Positions 1 to 8,558 of a stretch of 64,000 nt of DNA are shown in pieces. Below the pieces are notes generated by a model that saw only the letters and a list, made by a program, of their open reading frames with translations, did not search any database and had not been told where the DNA came from. A program made the translations under genes and the position numbers. The number at the start of each line of letters is the position of its first letter. The stretch's first letter is position 1. The DNA is from 2-02-FULL-66-14 sp964651335 (GTDB lineage: Bacteria > Pseudomonadota > Gammaproteobacteria > Burkholderiales > SG8-39), in contig CAZYVT010000013.1 in the NCBI GenBank assembly GCA_964651335.1, forward strand, positions 18,681 through 82,680, given 5' to 3'.

Positions 1-140
1 TGTACCAGCGACTGGAATGCTATCGGGCGGCTCTGAAAGACCTTTCGGATTACGTGACGCGCGCGCCGGATGCGGTCGACAGCGAAGACGTGCGGGCGAA
101 AGTGATCGAGTTGAGCTCGCTGTGCGCGCGGCTGAATTAG
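1..140 (+). CDS. C-terminal end of an unrecognised protein (cut by window start)
   Basis: An open frame enters from the left edge and ends at TAG 138-140. About 45 residues are visible, with a charged, probably helical sequence ending in SLCARLN. No family is recognisable. It lies 34 bases upstream of ribF on the same strand. The start and most of the protein are outside the window, so no function is offered. Confidence 0.5.
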   Translation, partial: YQRLECYRAALKDLSDYVTRAPDAVDSEDVRAKVIELSSLCARLN

Positions 141-174
141 ACCTCCGCTAGAATTCAACCCTTTACGCTCGCCG

Positions 175-1104
175 ATGGTCGTCACGCACGGAACTTTTCC
201 GCCGGGCCGGCGCCGGCACGCGCTGACGGTCGGAAATTTCGACGGCGTACACCGCGGGCACCGGTCGATGCTCGAGCGCGTGGTTGCGCAAGCGCGGTCG
301 CGCGGGATACCCGCGTGCGTGCTCACGTTCGAGCCGCACCCGCGGGAGTTTTTCTCTCCCGGGTCGGCACCCACCAGGCTGACGCGATTGCGCGACAAGC
401 TCGAGCTGTTTGCCGATGCCGGGATCGACCGTACGCACGTCGCGCGGTTCGACGCCAAGCTCGCAGGGCTCTCGGCGGAGCGCTTTATCGACGACGTGCT
501 GGGGCGCGGTCTGGGGGTTGCGTGGATGCTGGTGGGCAGCGATTTCCGTTTCGGGGCGAGGCGCGCGGGCGATTTCGCGCTTCTCGCGCGCTCGGCCGCG
601 CAGATCGGATTCGAGCTCGAGGCGATGCCCGAGGTGACGCATCGGGGCGAAAGAGTGTCGAGTTCGGCCGTGCGTGCGGCGCTGGAATCGGGCGACCTGC
701 GGCGCGCCGAAGAGTTTCTCGGCCGGCCCTATACGATGAGCGGCCGGGTCGCCCACGGCGAGGGACTCGGGCGTACGCTGGGTTTCCCGACCGCGAACAT
801 CGTGCTCCGCAGGCGAGCGCCGCTGGCGGGGATCTTCGTGGTCGAGGCGGAGCTCGAAGAGACGCACCGGAAGCTGCGCGGCGCGGCGAGCGTCGGGCGC
901 CGGCCCACGATCCGGGAGCACGCACAGCCGCTGCTCGAAGTGCATCTGCTCGACTTCGAAGGCGATCTCTATGGCAGGCACCTGCGGGTGACGTTCCTCG
1001 AGAAATTGCGCGCCGAGCAGAAGTTCGACGGACTGGGCGCGTTGCGCGCGGCGATCGCGGCGGACGTGATGCAGGCAAAGGACTATTTCAGGGACCATGG
1101 CTGA
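175..1104 (+). CDS. ribF: Bifunctional riboflavin kinase / FAD synthetase
   Basis: This cytosolic enzyme phosphorylates riboflavin to FMN and adenylylates FMN to FAD. The N-terminal nucleotidyltransferase domain shows VGNFDGVHRGH at residues 19-29, the HxGH-type site of prokaryotic FAD synthetases. The C-terminal flavokinase domain carries GFPTANI near residue 203. The 309-residue length is normal for the bifunctional form. The ATG at 175 gives the expected short N-terminus. The 3' end overlaps ileS by 8 bases, the usual ribF-ileS-lspA-ispH arrangement of proteobacteria, so translational coupling is likely. No FMN riboswitch is apparent in the short upstream gap. Confidence 0.96.
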   Translation: MVVTHGTFPPGRRRHALTVGNFDGVHRGHRSMLERVVAQARSRGIPACVLTFEPHPREFFSPGSAPTRLTRLRDKLELFADAGIDRTHVARFDAKLAGLSAERFIDDVLGRGLGVAWMLVGSDFRFGARRAGDFALLARSAAQIGFELEAMPEVTHRGERVSSSAVRAALESGDLRRAEEFLGRPYTMSGRVAHGEGLGRTLGFPTANIVLRRRAPLAGIFVVEAELEETHRKLRGAASVGRRPTIREHAQPLLEVHLLDFEGDLYGRHLRVTFLEKLRAEQKFDGLGALRAAIAADVMQAKDYFRDHG

Positions 1105-3898
1105 CTACAAGAACACGCTGAATCTGCCGGACACGCCGTTCCCGATGCGCGGCGACCTCGCCAAACGCGAGCCGCATTGGGTACAGGAATGGCAGGAGCA
1201 GGGGACCTACAAGCGGCTGCGAAGCATCGCCAGGGGCCGGCCGCGCTTCATCCTGCACGACGGGCCGCCATACGCCAACCTGGACATCCACATCGGCACG
1301 GCGATGAACAAGATCCTGAAGGACATCGTGGTCAAGTCGAAGACGCTGGCCGGGTTCGACGCCCCCTACGTCCCGGGCTGGGACTGTCACGGCATGCCGA
1401 TCGAGGTGCAGATCGAGAAAAAGTATGGCAAGCACCTCCCGGTCGAGGAGACGCAGCGCCTGTGCCGCGCCTATGCCGTGGAGCAGATCGAGCGCCAGAA
1501 AAAGGACTTCCAGCGCCTGGGCGTGCTCGGCGACTGGGACAACCCGTATCTCACGATGGCCTGCAGGAACGAGGCCGACGAGATCCGCGCGCTTGGCGTG
1601 TTGCTCGCAAAGGGTTTCATCTATCGCGGGCTCAAGCCGGTGAACTGGTGCTTCGACTGCGGCTCGGCGCTCGCCGAGGCCGAGGTGGAATACGAGGACC
1701 GCAGAGACCCGGCGATCGACGTCGGTTTCCCGATTGCCGAACCCGACAAGCTCGCGCGCGCGTTCGGCCTGGCGGCGCTCCCCGAGAAACCCGGACATGC
1801 GGTGATCTGGACCACGACCCCCTGGACGCTGCCCGGCAACCAGGCGCTCAACGTCCATCCCGAGTTCACCTACGAGCTGGTGGACACGAAACGCGGCCTG
1901 CTCATCCTTGCGGCCCGACTGCGGGACGCGTGCCTCGCGCGCTACGCACTCGAGGGAAAAACGATCGCTACCTGCAAGGGGCGCGCGCTGGAGAATGTCC
2001 GCTTCCGGCATCCGTTCTACGATCGCGCGGCGCCCGTGTATCTGGGGGAATACGTCACGCTCGACACCGGAACCGGAATGGTGCACTCGGCCCCCGCGTA
2101 CGGCGTCGAGGACTTCGAATCCTGCCGCCGCTATGGAATGAAGGACGAGGAGATCCTGACGCCGGTGCAGGGCGACGGCCGCTTTGCGAAGTCGCTGCCG
2201 CTGTTCGGCGGCCTGACGATCTGGGATGCCAACCTCGAAATCGTCGCCGAGATCGAGCGCCGCGGCGCGCTGTTCGCGAAGGATTCGTACCTGCACAGCT
2301 ACATGCATTGCTGGCGGCACAAGACGCCGGTGATCCTGCGCGCGACCGTGCAGTGGTTCGCTGGAATGGATGCGGTACCGGGCTACCAGGGCGTGAAGCC
2401 CGCGGAGAGTCTGCGGGAGACCGCGCTGCGCGGGGTGGAGAGCACGCAGTTCTTTCCGTCCTGGGGCCAAGCGCGGCTGCACGGGATGATCGCCAGCCGC
2501 CCCGACTGGACGCTGTCGCGCCAAAGGCAGTGGGGCGTGCCGATGCCGTTCTTCATCCACAAGGACACGGGCGAGCTGCATCCGGATACGCTCGGGCTGC
2601 TTGAAGCGGTGGCGCGGCGCGTCGAGGAGGGCGGCATCGAAGCCTGGCAGACGATCGATCCGCGCGAGCTCCTCGGTTCGGAAGCGGCGCATTACGAAAA
2701 GGTGCGGGACACGCTCGATGTCTGGTTCGATTCTGGTTCGACGCATTTCACGGTTCTGCAAGGCTCGCATGCGCCGGAAACGGGGTTTCCGGCAGACCTC
2801 TACCTCGAGGGCTCCGACCAGCATCGCGGCTGGTTTCATTCGTCGCTGCTGGTCTCCTGCATGATGAACGGCGTGCCGCCCTACAAGGCGTTGCTGACGC
2901 ACGGCTTCACCGTGGACGGCGAAGGCCGCAAGATGTCGAAGTCCAAGGGCAACACGGTCGCGCCGCAGCAGGTCTCGAGCACGCTCGGGGCGGAAATCCT
3001 GCGGCTGTGGGTCGCGGCGACCGACTACAGCGGCGAGCTCGCGATTTCGAGTGAGATCCTGAAGCGCGTCGTCGAGAGCTATCGGCGCATCCGCAACACG
3101 CTCCGGTTCCTGCTCGCCAATACCTCCGATTTCGACCCTGTGCGGCATTCTGTGCCGGTCGCGGAGATGGCGGAGATCGACCGCTACGCGCTCGCGCTGA
3201 CGGCGCGCGAGCAGCAGGCCATGACCGACGACTACGCGCGCTACCAGTTCCATCTCGTGGCGCAGAAGCTGCAGACGTTCTGCTCCGAGGACCTGGGCGC
3301 GTTCTACCTCGACATCCTGAAGGACCGGCTGTACACCTGCGGCGCGGATTCGCGCCCGCGCCGCTCGGCGCAGACCGCGCTGTGGCACATCACGGCGAGC
3401 CTGGTGCGGCTGATGGGGCCGATCCTCTCGTTTACCGCCGAGGAAGTCTGGCGCCTGTTCGGGAACAAGGAGGACGACAGCGTTTTCTTCCACACCTGGC
3501 ACCGCGTGCCGGAGGTGTCCGATGCTGCGGCACTGCTCGCGAAGTGGGACCGGCTGCGCGCACTGCGCAGCCCGGTGCGAAAGCAGATCGAGCAGCTGCG
3601 AATCGAGAACAAGGTCGGCTCGTCGCTGCAGGCCGAAGTGGAGGTCCACATCAACGACGCCGACTACGAGCTGCTCGCCAGCCTGGGCGATGATCTCAAG
3701 TACGTCATGCTCACGTCGGCCGCGCGCGTGTTCAGGGCGGACGAATCTCGTGTCGTGGTGACGCCGAGCGGGCATGGAAAGTGCGAGCGCTGCTGGCACT
3801 ATCGGGAGGAAGTGGGCGCCGATGCGCGGTATCCGGGTCTGTGTGGACGATGCATCGGCAACCTGTTCGGGCCCGGAGAGCGCCGCCCCTATGCGTAG
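1097..3898 (+). CDS. ileS: Isoleucyl-tRNA synthetase
   Basis: This class I synthetase charges tRNA-Ile. The HIGH-type signature appears as HIGT near residue 65 and the second signature KMSKS near residue 612. The large insertion between them is the editing (CP1) domain. The C-terminus has the zinc-binding CERCWHYREE and CGRC cysteines near residues 896-925, typical of the bacterial type. Length (933 residues) fits the family. The ATG overlaps the end of ribF, and lspA follows after 9 bases, so all four housekeeping genes probably form one transcript. Confidence 0.97.
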   Translation: MADYKNTLNLPDTPFPMRGDLAKREPHWVQEWQEQGTYKRLRSIARGRPRFILHDGPPYANLDIHIGTAMNKILKDIVVKSKTLAGFDAPYVPGWDCHGMPIEVQIEKKYGKHLPVEETQRLCRAYAVEQIERQKKDFQRLGVLGDWDNPYLTMACRNEADEIRALGVLLAKGFIYRGLKPVNWCFDCGSALAEAEVEYEDRRDPAIDVGFPIAEPDKLARAFGLAALPEKPGHAVIWTTTPWTLPGNQALNVHPEFTYELVDTKRGLLILAARLRDACLARYALEGKTIATCKGRALENVRFRHPFYDRAAPVYLGEYVTLDTGTGMVHSAPAYGVEDFESCRRYGMKDEEILTPVQGDGRFAKSLPLFGGLTIWDANLEIVAEIERRGALFAKDSYLHSYMHCWRHKTPVILRATVQWFAGMDAVPGYQGVKPAESLRETALRGVESTQFFPSWGQARLHGMIASRPDWTLSRQRQWGVPMPFFIHKDTGELHPDTLGLLEAVARRVEEGGIEAWQTIDPRELLGSEAAHYEKVRDTLDVWFDSGSTHFTVLQGSHAPETGFPADLYLEGSDQHRGWFHSSLLVSCMMNGVPPYKALLTHGFTVDGEGRKMSKSKGNTVAPQQVSSTLGAEILRLWVAATDYSGELAISSEILKRVVESYRRIRNTLRFLLANTSDFDPVRHSVPVAEMAEIDRYALALTAREQQAMTDDYARYQFHLVAQKLQTFCSEDLGAFYLDILKDRLYTCGADSRPRRSAQTALWHITASLVRLMGPILSFTAEEVWRLFGNKEDDSVFFHTWHRVPEVSDAAALLAKWDRLRALRSPVRKQIEQLRIENKVGSSLQAEVEVHINDADYELLASLGDDLKYVMLTSAARVFRADESRVVVTPSGHGKCERCWHYREEVGADARYPGLCGRCIGNLFGPGERRPYA

Positions 3899-3907
3899 CA
3901 CGCGAGC

Positions 3908-4387
3908 GTGCCCGTGAAACGGACGCTACCCTGGTTCGCCGTGGCGGCGGCGATCGTCGCCGCCGACCGGCTGACGAAAATCCTCGTGCTCCAGGCGTTC
4001 GCCCCGGGGGAAAGCCGGCCGGTGACCGGATTCTTCAACCTGGTGCTGGTATTCAACAAGGGGGCGGCGTTCAGCTTTCTTGCCGGCGCGCCCGGATGGC
4101 AAACGCCGCTCTTCATGGCCATCGCGCTGATCGCGGCGGTGGTCATTTCGGTTCTTCTGCTGCGCAATCCCGGCAGGCGCCTGTTCTGCGGCGGGCTCGG
4201 CCTGATCCTCGGAGGGGCGCTCGGCAACCTCTGGGACCGTGTCGCGTGGGGTTACGTGGTCGATTTCCTCGACTTTCACGCCGCCGGCTGGCACTGGCCC
4301 GCGTTCAATGTCGCCGATTCGGCGATCACCGTGGGCGCGGGGCTCCTGATCGTGGAGAGCTTCCTGCGCCGCGATGCGGGGGGATAA
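3908..4387 (+). CDS. lspA: Lipoprotein signal peptidase (signal peptidase II)
   Basis: This inner-membrane aspartyl protease removes signal peptides from prolipoproteins after diacylglyceryl modification. The 159-residue protein has four hydrophobic segments. The conserved catalytic aspartates lie in GNLWDRV (about residue 110) and FNVADSAI (about residue 137). The start is GTG at 3908. Position between ileS and ispH is conserved in many proteobacteria. A likely substrate in this window is the lipobox protein at 62913. Confidence 0.96.
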   Translation: MPVKRTLPWFAVAAAIVAADRLTKILVLQAFAPGESRPVTGFFNLVLVFNKGAAFSFLAGAPGWQTPLFMAIALIAAVVISVLLLRNPGRRLFCGGLGLILGGALGNLWDRVAWGYVVDFLDFHAAGWHWPAFNVADSAITVGAGLLIVESFLRRDAGG

Positions 4388-4394
4388 TCACACC

Positions 4395-5351
4395 ATGGAA
4401 ATCCTGCTCGCGAATCCGCGCGGTTTCTGCGCCGGCGTCGAGCGCGCGATCGAGATCGTCGAGCGTGCGCTTGAAGTGTGCGGCGCGCCGATCTACGTTC
4501 GCCACGAAATCGTGCACAACAAGTACGTCGTCGAGGACCTGCGGCGCAAGGGCGCCATCTTCGTCGAAGAACTGGATGAGGTGCCCGCCGGTGCAACGGT
4601 CATCTTCAGCGCCCACGGCGTCTCGAAGGCGGTGCAAAGCGACGCCGAACGGCGCGGGTTGAAGGTATTCGACGCCACCTGCCCGCTGGTCACCAAAGTA
4701 CACGTCGAGGTCGGCAAGATGCTCAGGGAGGGCCACGAAATCGTGATGATCGGGCACCGCGGCCACCCGGAGGCCGAAGGCACGATGGGGCAGGCGACGC
4801 AGGGCATGTACCTGGTCGAGTCGCTGCAGGACGTGGCGCGGCTGGCCGTGCAAGACCCCCGCAGGCTCGCTTACGTGACGCAGACGACGCTCTCGGTGGA
4901 CGATGCGGCACGGATCGTCGAGGCTCTCAAGGCGCGCTTTCCGGAGATCCGCGGGCCGAAAAAGGACGACATCTGCTACGCGACGCAAAACCGGCAGGAC
5001 GCCGTCAAGTTCATGGCGCCGCAGTGCGACGTCGTGATCGTCGTGGGCTCCCCGAACAGCTCGAACTCCAACCGGTTGCGCGAGGTCGCCCGCACCATGG
5101 GTGCGGACGCATTCATGGTGGACAGCGCCGCGGAGCTCAAGGCCGAGTGGGTTGCCGGCCGGCGGCGCGTCGGCGTCACCGCCGGCGCGTCAGCCCCCGA
5201 AGTGCTGGTGAATCAGGTGATCCAGCGCCTGACGGAGCTCGGCGCAGTACGCGTGCTTCCGCTCGAGGGCATCGCCGAGCACGTGGTATTCACGCTGCCG
5301 CGCGAACTCGCCCGGACCCCGCGCGCGGCGACCGCGGCGCCGCGCAGCTGA
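4395..5351 (+). CDS. ispH: 4-hydroxy-3-methylbut-2-enyl diphosphate reductase
   Basis: This is the last enzyme of the non-mevalonate isoprenoid pathway, reducing HMBPP to IPP and DMAPP with a [4Fe-4S] cluster. The N-terminus MEILLANPRGFCAGVERAI carries the first cluster cysteine, DATCPLVTKVH the second, and the third is in DDICYATQNRQ. SSNSNRLREV is the conserved substrate loop. The frame is open seven codons further upstream (ATG 4374), but ATG 4395 matches the family N-terminus and lies just after lspA. Predicted length is 318 residues, normal for IspH. Confidence 0.96.
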   Translation: MEILLANPRGFCAGVERAIEIVERALEVCGAPIYVRHEIVHNKYVVEDLRRKGAIFVEELDEVPAGATVIFSAHGVSKAVQSDAERRGLKVFDATCPLVTKVHVEVGKMLREGHEIVMIGHRGHPEAEGTMGQATQGMYLVESLQDVARLAVQDPRRLAYVTQTTLSVDDAARIVEALKARFPEIRGPKKDDICYATQNRQDAVKFMAPQCDVVIVVGSPNSSNSNRLREVARTMGADAFMVDSAAELKAEWVAGRRRVGVTAGASAPEVLVNQVIQRLTELGAVRVLPLEGIAEHVVFTLPRELARTPRAATAAPRS

Positions 5352-5476
5352 CCGCGCCCTGCGGCAATTTGTCACGATTGCATGCTGCGGCCGACCATTC
5401 GTTGCCGCCGATCGACCGTTCGTCATCCTGTTTTGCCCGGTTCCTGCCAAATGAAGATACTGCGAAGGGAGCTCAC

Positions 5477-5914
5477 ATGAAGACAGAAATCGAGTTGCGG
5501 GAGGTTTCCCGTGTCGGTGCAGGGGCGCGCGTTTCACGCCGGCGCGGATTTTCGCTTCTGGAATTGATGATCACGGTCGTGATCATCGGTATCCTGGCCG
5601 CAGTCGCCTACCCGTCGTATCTGGATTACGTGCGCAGGGGAAATCGTTCCGCCGCGCAGACCTTCATGATGACCATCGCCAACCGGCAGGAGCAATACCT
5701 GCTCACCAGTCGGACCTACACGGCGACAATCTCCGACCTCGGGGGCCTCTCGCAGCCCCCCGAGACGACGGGCAAGTACACGTTTGCGGTGACGCTGCCA
5801 ACACCGACCAGTTACACGATCGCGGCCACTGCGACCGGAAACCAGGTGCCCGACGGCGATCTGACGCTGACCAGCGCCGGCGTCAAGACGCCGGCGGACA
5901 AATGGAAGAGGTAG
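5477..5914 (+). CDS. pilE: Type IV pilin, PilE-like
   Basis: This is a pilin-type subunit of a type IV pilus. An unusually long leader of about 23 residues precedes the prepilin peptidase site RRGFSLLELMI (cleavage between G and F). The +5 glutamate and a hydrophobic helix TVVIIGILAAVAYPSYLDY follow. Length (145 residues) and the C-terminal TADKWKR-type end resemble PilE minor pilins. The frame is open far upstream through ispH, but ATG 5477 follows GAAGGGAG and gives a sensible leader. It is first in an operon with fimT, pilV, pilW, pilX and pilY1. Whether it is the major or a minor subunit cannot be told; a minor role is more likely. Confidence 0.85.
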   Translation: MKTEIELREVSRVGAGARVSRRRGFSLLELMITVVIIGILAAVAYPSYLDYVRRGNRSAAQTFMMTIANRQEQYLLTSRTYTATISDLGGLSQPPETTGKYTFAVTLPTPTSYTIAATATGNQVPDGDLTLTSAGVKTPADKWKR

Positions 5915-5922
5915 GCGCACGC

Positions 5923-6414
5923 ATGACGCCGCGCAGCGCCAATCGGCAGCAGGGCTTCACGCTTATCGAGGCGCTGATCGTGATCGTCATGATCGGCGTG
6001 CTGCTTGCCCTTGCGGCGCCCTCGTTTATCACCTATACCGCGAGCCAGAAGGTGAAGACCGCGTCGTTCGATATTTATGCGACGCTGGCGTTCGCCCGCA
6101 GCGAGGCGATCAAGCGCAGGCAGCCGGTCACAGTGGCGCCAAACGGCGGCGATTGGGCGACCGGCTGGACGGTGAACACCGTCGTGGGGGGAGTTGACAC
6201 CACGCTGCGCAGCCAGGACGCGCTCACGGGGGTCCTGATGTCTGGCGCGACTTCCGTGGTGTACCGGCTCGACGGGCGCCTCGTCAGCGGTTCAACGGTC
6301 GGAGTGCTGATCCAACCGCAGACCGCCGCCGCATCGATCCCCAACCGCTGCATCCGGGTCGATCTCAGCGGCTTGCCGAAATCCACCAACATCAGCGATA
6401 CCTCGTGCCCATGA
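5923..6414 (+). CDS. fimT: Minor pilin of the FimT/GspH family
   Basis: This pseudopilin has the prepilin cleavage site QQGFTLIEALI, followed by a hydrophobic helix and a GspH/FimT-type C-terminal domain of about 120 residues. Such proteins join the priming complex of type IV pili. ATG 5923 is preferred: GAAGAGG lies upstream and the frame begins after the pilE stop. An upstream ATG at 5902 would overlap pilE and lengthen the leader by seven residues. The stop overlaps the pilV start (ATGA), indicating coupling. Confidence 0.85.
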   Translation: MTPRSANRQQGFTLIEALIVIVMIGVLLALAAPSFITYTASQKVKTASFDIYATLAFARSEAIKRRQPVTVAPNGGDWATGWTVNTVVGGVDTTLRSQDALTGVLMSGATSVVYRLDGRLVSGSTVGVLIQPQTAAASIPNRCIRVDLSGLPKSTNISDTSCP

Positions 6415-7022
6415 TCGCTCGTTCGTCAGAAACGGCGTGCTTCCGGCGCGCACAGGCGCAGCAAGGCTTCACGATGCTCGAAGTTTTGGTCGCGCTGCTC
6501 ATCCTGTTGATCGGCCTGCTCGGCCTGGCCGGGCTGCTCGTCACGACGCAGCAGGGTGAAGTGGAGGCATACCAGCGCAAGCAGGCGACGGTGCTGTTGC
6601 AGGACATGACCGACCGCATGACCGCGAACCCGATATCCGCCACGTGCTACGCGATCACGACGGATACGACCAACGGCACTCCCGCGCTTGGCACCGGCAA
6701 TGCCGTCGATGCGAGCTTCGTCTGCGGCGCGGGCAGCGTATCGCAGCAGGCGAGGGGCAGCGCCGACCTGAAGGCGTGGAACAACTCGCTTCTGGGGACC
6801 TCGGAGAGAAAGAGCGGCGCGGAAGTCGGGGCGATCATCGATGCGCGCGGCTGCGTCACCAATCCCTCGAGCGGCGTCTATACGGTGAGCGTGGCGTGGC
6901 GCGGCTTGCAGCCGACCGTGGCGCCGCCCGCGGCCTACACCTGCGGCAAGAACCAGTACACCGACGAGCGCGTGCGGCGCGTGGTCAGCGTCACCATTCG
7001 CCTCGCCAACCTTACGGCCTGA
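6411..7022 (+). CDS. pilV: Type IV pilus minor pilin PilV
   Basis: PilV belongs to the minor-pilin complex that primes pilus assembly and presents PilY1. The sequence has QQGFTMLEVLVALLILLIG (prepilin site, +5 Glu, hydrophobic helix) and the PilV-type continuation QGEVEAYQRKQATVLLQDM. Length is 203 residues from ATG 6411, which overlaps the fimT stop. A GTG six bases upstream is an alternative. Cysteines in the C-terminal half could form disulfides in the periplasm. pilW follows after three bases. Confidence 0.87.
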   Translation: MIARSSETACFRRAQAQQGFTMLEVLVALLILLIGLLGLAGLLVTTQQGEVEAYQRKQATVLLQDMTDRMTANPISATCYAITTDTTNGTPALGTGNAVDASFVCGAGSVSQQARGSADLKAWNNSLLGTSERKSGAEVGAIIDARGCVTNPSSGVYTVSVAWRGLQPTVAPPAAYTCGKNQYTDERVRRVVSVTIRLANLTA

Positions 7023-7025
7023 GCC

Positions 7026-8063
7026 ATGCGCGCACGCGGATTTTCGCTGGTGGAATTCATGATCGCGATGACGATCGGCCTGTTCCTGATCGCCGGCCTG
7101 GTGTACCTGATCGCGGAAACCAGCCGCTCGCGCGCCGAGATCGAGCGCTCGAGCCGGCAGATCGAGAACGGCCGCTATGCGCTTGACCGCATGGCCGAGG
7201 ATCTGCGGCACGCCGGCTTCTTCAGCGAGTTCTTCGAGGTCCCGGCGGCTGGCGCGGCAGGATTTCCCGCTACGACCACTGCTGCCGCCCCGTGCGCGGA
7301 CACGATCGCCGGCCTTCCCGCGGGCATGCCGCTCGCGATCCAGGCCTACGACGGCGGCGCTTCGGTGCCCACCGACCTGTCGGCGTGTCTTGCCGCGGCG
7401 GATTATCTGGCGAATACCGACATCCTGGTGGTGCGCCGTGCAAGCACCTCGACCAAGGCGGTGGTGGCGCTGGTCGCGGCGGACGATAACCAGCCGTTCA
7501 TCCAGACCACCCCGCAGGAATACAAGCTCGACACTGGCGCGAACCCCGCCACCTTCACGCTCACCCACCCCGCGACGAATAACACCACGACCGTGGTCGC
7601 GCCGCTGCACCGCTACATCGTCAGGATCTACTTCGTGAGCAAGTGCAACGTGCCGGCGAGCGGCGCGACCTGCAACGGCACTACTGACGACGGCGGCACA
7701 CCGATTCCGACCCTCAAGATGCTCGAGCTCGGCCCCGGACCGGCATTCCAGAAGCTCGCCATCGCCGAGGGGATCGAGCACCTGCAGTTCGATTTCGGCA
7801 TCGATGACAGCGGAGACGGCGTCGCCGACCGCATCGTGATGTGCGACAGTGGCGGGCCCTGCTCGGCGACCGACTGGAGCAACGTCGTGTCCACACAGAT
7901 CAACCTGGTCGCGCGCAATACCGAGCGCTCGCCCGGTTACGCCGACGACAAGACCTACAGCCTCGGCCTCAAGGGATACACCACGGCGACCAACGACGGG
8001 TACCGGCGCCACGCCTACTCGACATTCGTCCGCCTCAACAACATTGCGATGCGGCGCGAGTGA
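7026..8063 (+). CDS. pilW: Type IV pilus minor pilin PilW
   Basis: This 345-residue minor pilin has the site RARGFSLVEFMIAMTIGLFL and the family continuation ETSRSRAEIERSSRQIENGRYAL. The periplasmic domain contains paired cysteines (for example SKCNVPASGATC) likely to form disulfides. PilW connects other minor pilins in the assembly-priming complex. It lies between pilV (3-base gap) and pilX (2-base gap) in the standard order for beta- and gammaproteobacteria. Confidence 0.88.
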   Translation: MRARGFSLVEFMIAMTIGLFLIAGLVYLIAETSRSRAEIERSSRQIENGRYALDRMAEDLRHAGFFSEFFEVPAAGAAGFPATTTAAAPCADTIAGLPAGMPLAIQAYDGGASVPTDLSACLAAADYLANTDILVVRRASTSTKAVVALVAADDNQPFIQTTPQEYKLDTGANPATFTLTHPATNNTTTVVAPLHRYIVRIYFVSKCNVPASGATCNGTTDDGGTPIPTLKMLELGPGPAFQKLAIAEGIEHLQFDFGIDDSGDGVADRIVMCDSGGPCSATDWSNVVSTQINLVARNTERSPGYADDKTYSLGLKGYTTATNDGYRRHAYSTFVRLNNIAMRRE

Positions 8064-8065
8064 CG

Positions 8066-8545
8066 ATGCACACCGAACGGAATTTGAACCGGCGTCAGCG
8101 CGGCACGACGCTCCTCATCGCGCTCATCTTTCTCGTCATCCTGACCCTGCTTGCGGTTTCCGGGATGAACACCGGAGTCATCAACCTGCGCACCGCCAAC
8201 AACGCGCAGATGATGGTCGAAGCGGAGTATGCGGCGCAGCAGCAGATCGAGCAGGTGCTGAACAGCGTCACCGGTTTCATAACGGTGGCTGTAGCGCCAA
8301 CCGTCACCAATGTGGACGTGAACGGCGACAGCGTGACCGACTTCGTGGTGACCACCCAGCCGCCGAAGTGCCTCAGCATCGTGCCGGCCCCCGGCTACAG
8401 CTACGAATTCGCCGCCTCGGCGCCGAAAGACACGGTGTGGGAGGTGGTCGCCAACGCATCGGACAGCGTATTTGGCGCGACCGTCACCCTGCGGCAGGGT
8501 GTGAAGATCCGCCTGCCGGTGAACGCGGTCTGCGTGAACCCTTGA
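8066..8545 (+). CDS. pilX: Type IV pilus assembly protein PilX
   Basis: PilX has a class III-like N-terminus, RRQRGTTLLIALIFLVILTL. It lacks the phenylalanine and +5 glutamate of ordinary pilins, as is usual for PilX. The following NAQMMVEAEYAAQQQIEQ segment matches the PilX helix region. Length is 159 residues from ATG 8066, two bases after the pilW stop. The frame is open upstream inside pilW, but no better start exists. PilX is expected to bind PilY1, encoded 13 bases downstream. Confidence 0.87.
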   Translation: MHTERNLNRRQRGTTLLIALIFLVILTLLAVSGMNTGVINLRTANNAQMMVEAEYAAQQQIEQVLNSVTGFITVAVAPTVTNVDVNGDSVTDFVVTTQPPKCLSIVPAPGYSYEFAASAPKDTVWEVVANASDSVFGATVTLRQGVKIRLPVNAVCVNP

Positions 8546-8558
8546 TCGGAGATTCGTC

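Noticed and set aside
163..3901. Long minus-strand open frames opposite ribF and ileS (311 and 937 codons)
   Set aside because: They mirror the coding strand of strongly recognised genes; high GC removes stop codons on the reverse strand. The proteins are Arg/Ala/His-rich with no family signature.
5375..5395. Possible sigma-54 promoter before pilE (TGTCACG near TTGCA)
   Set aside because: The spacing between the two halves is about one base instead of four to five, and the GG doublet is missing.
5024..5476. Upstream extension of the pilE frame through ispH
   Set aside because: The extension is antithetical to ispH coding and has low-complexity Arg-rich sequence. ATG 5477 with a prepilin leader is clearly the start.
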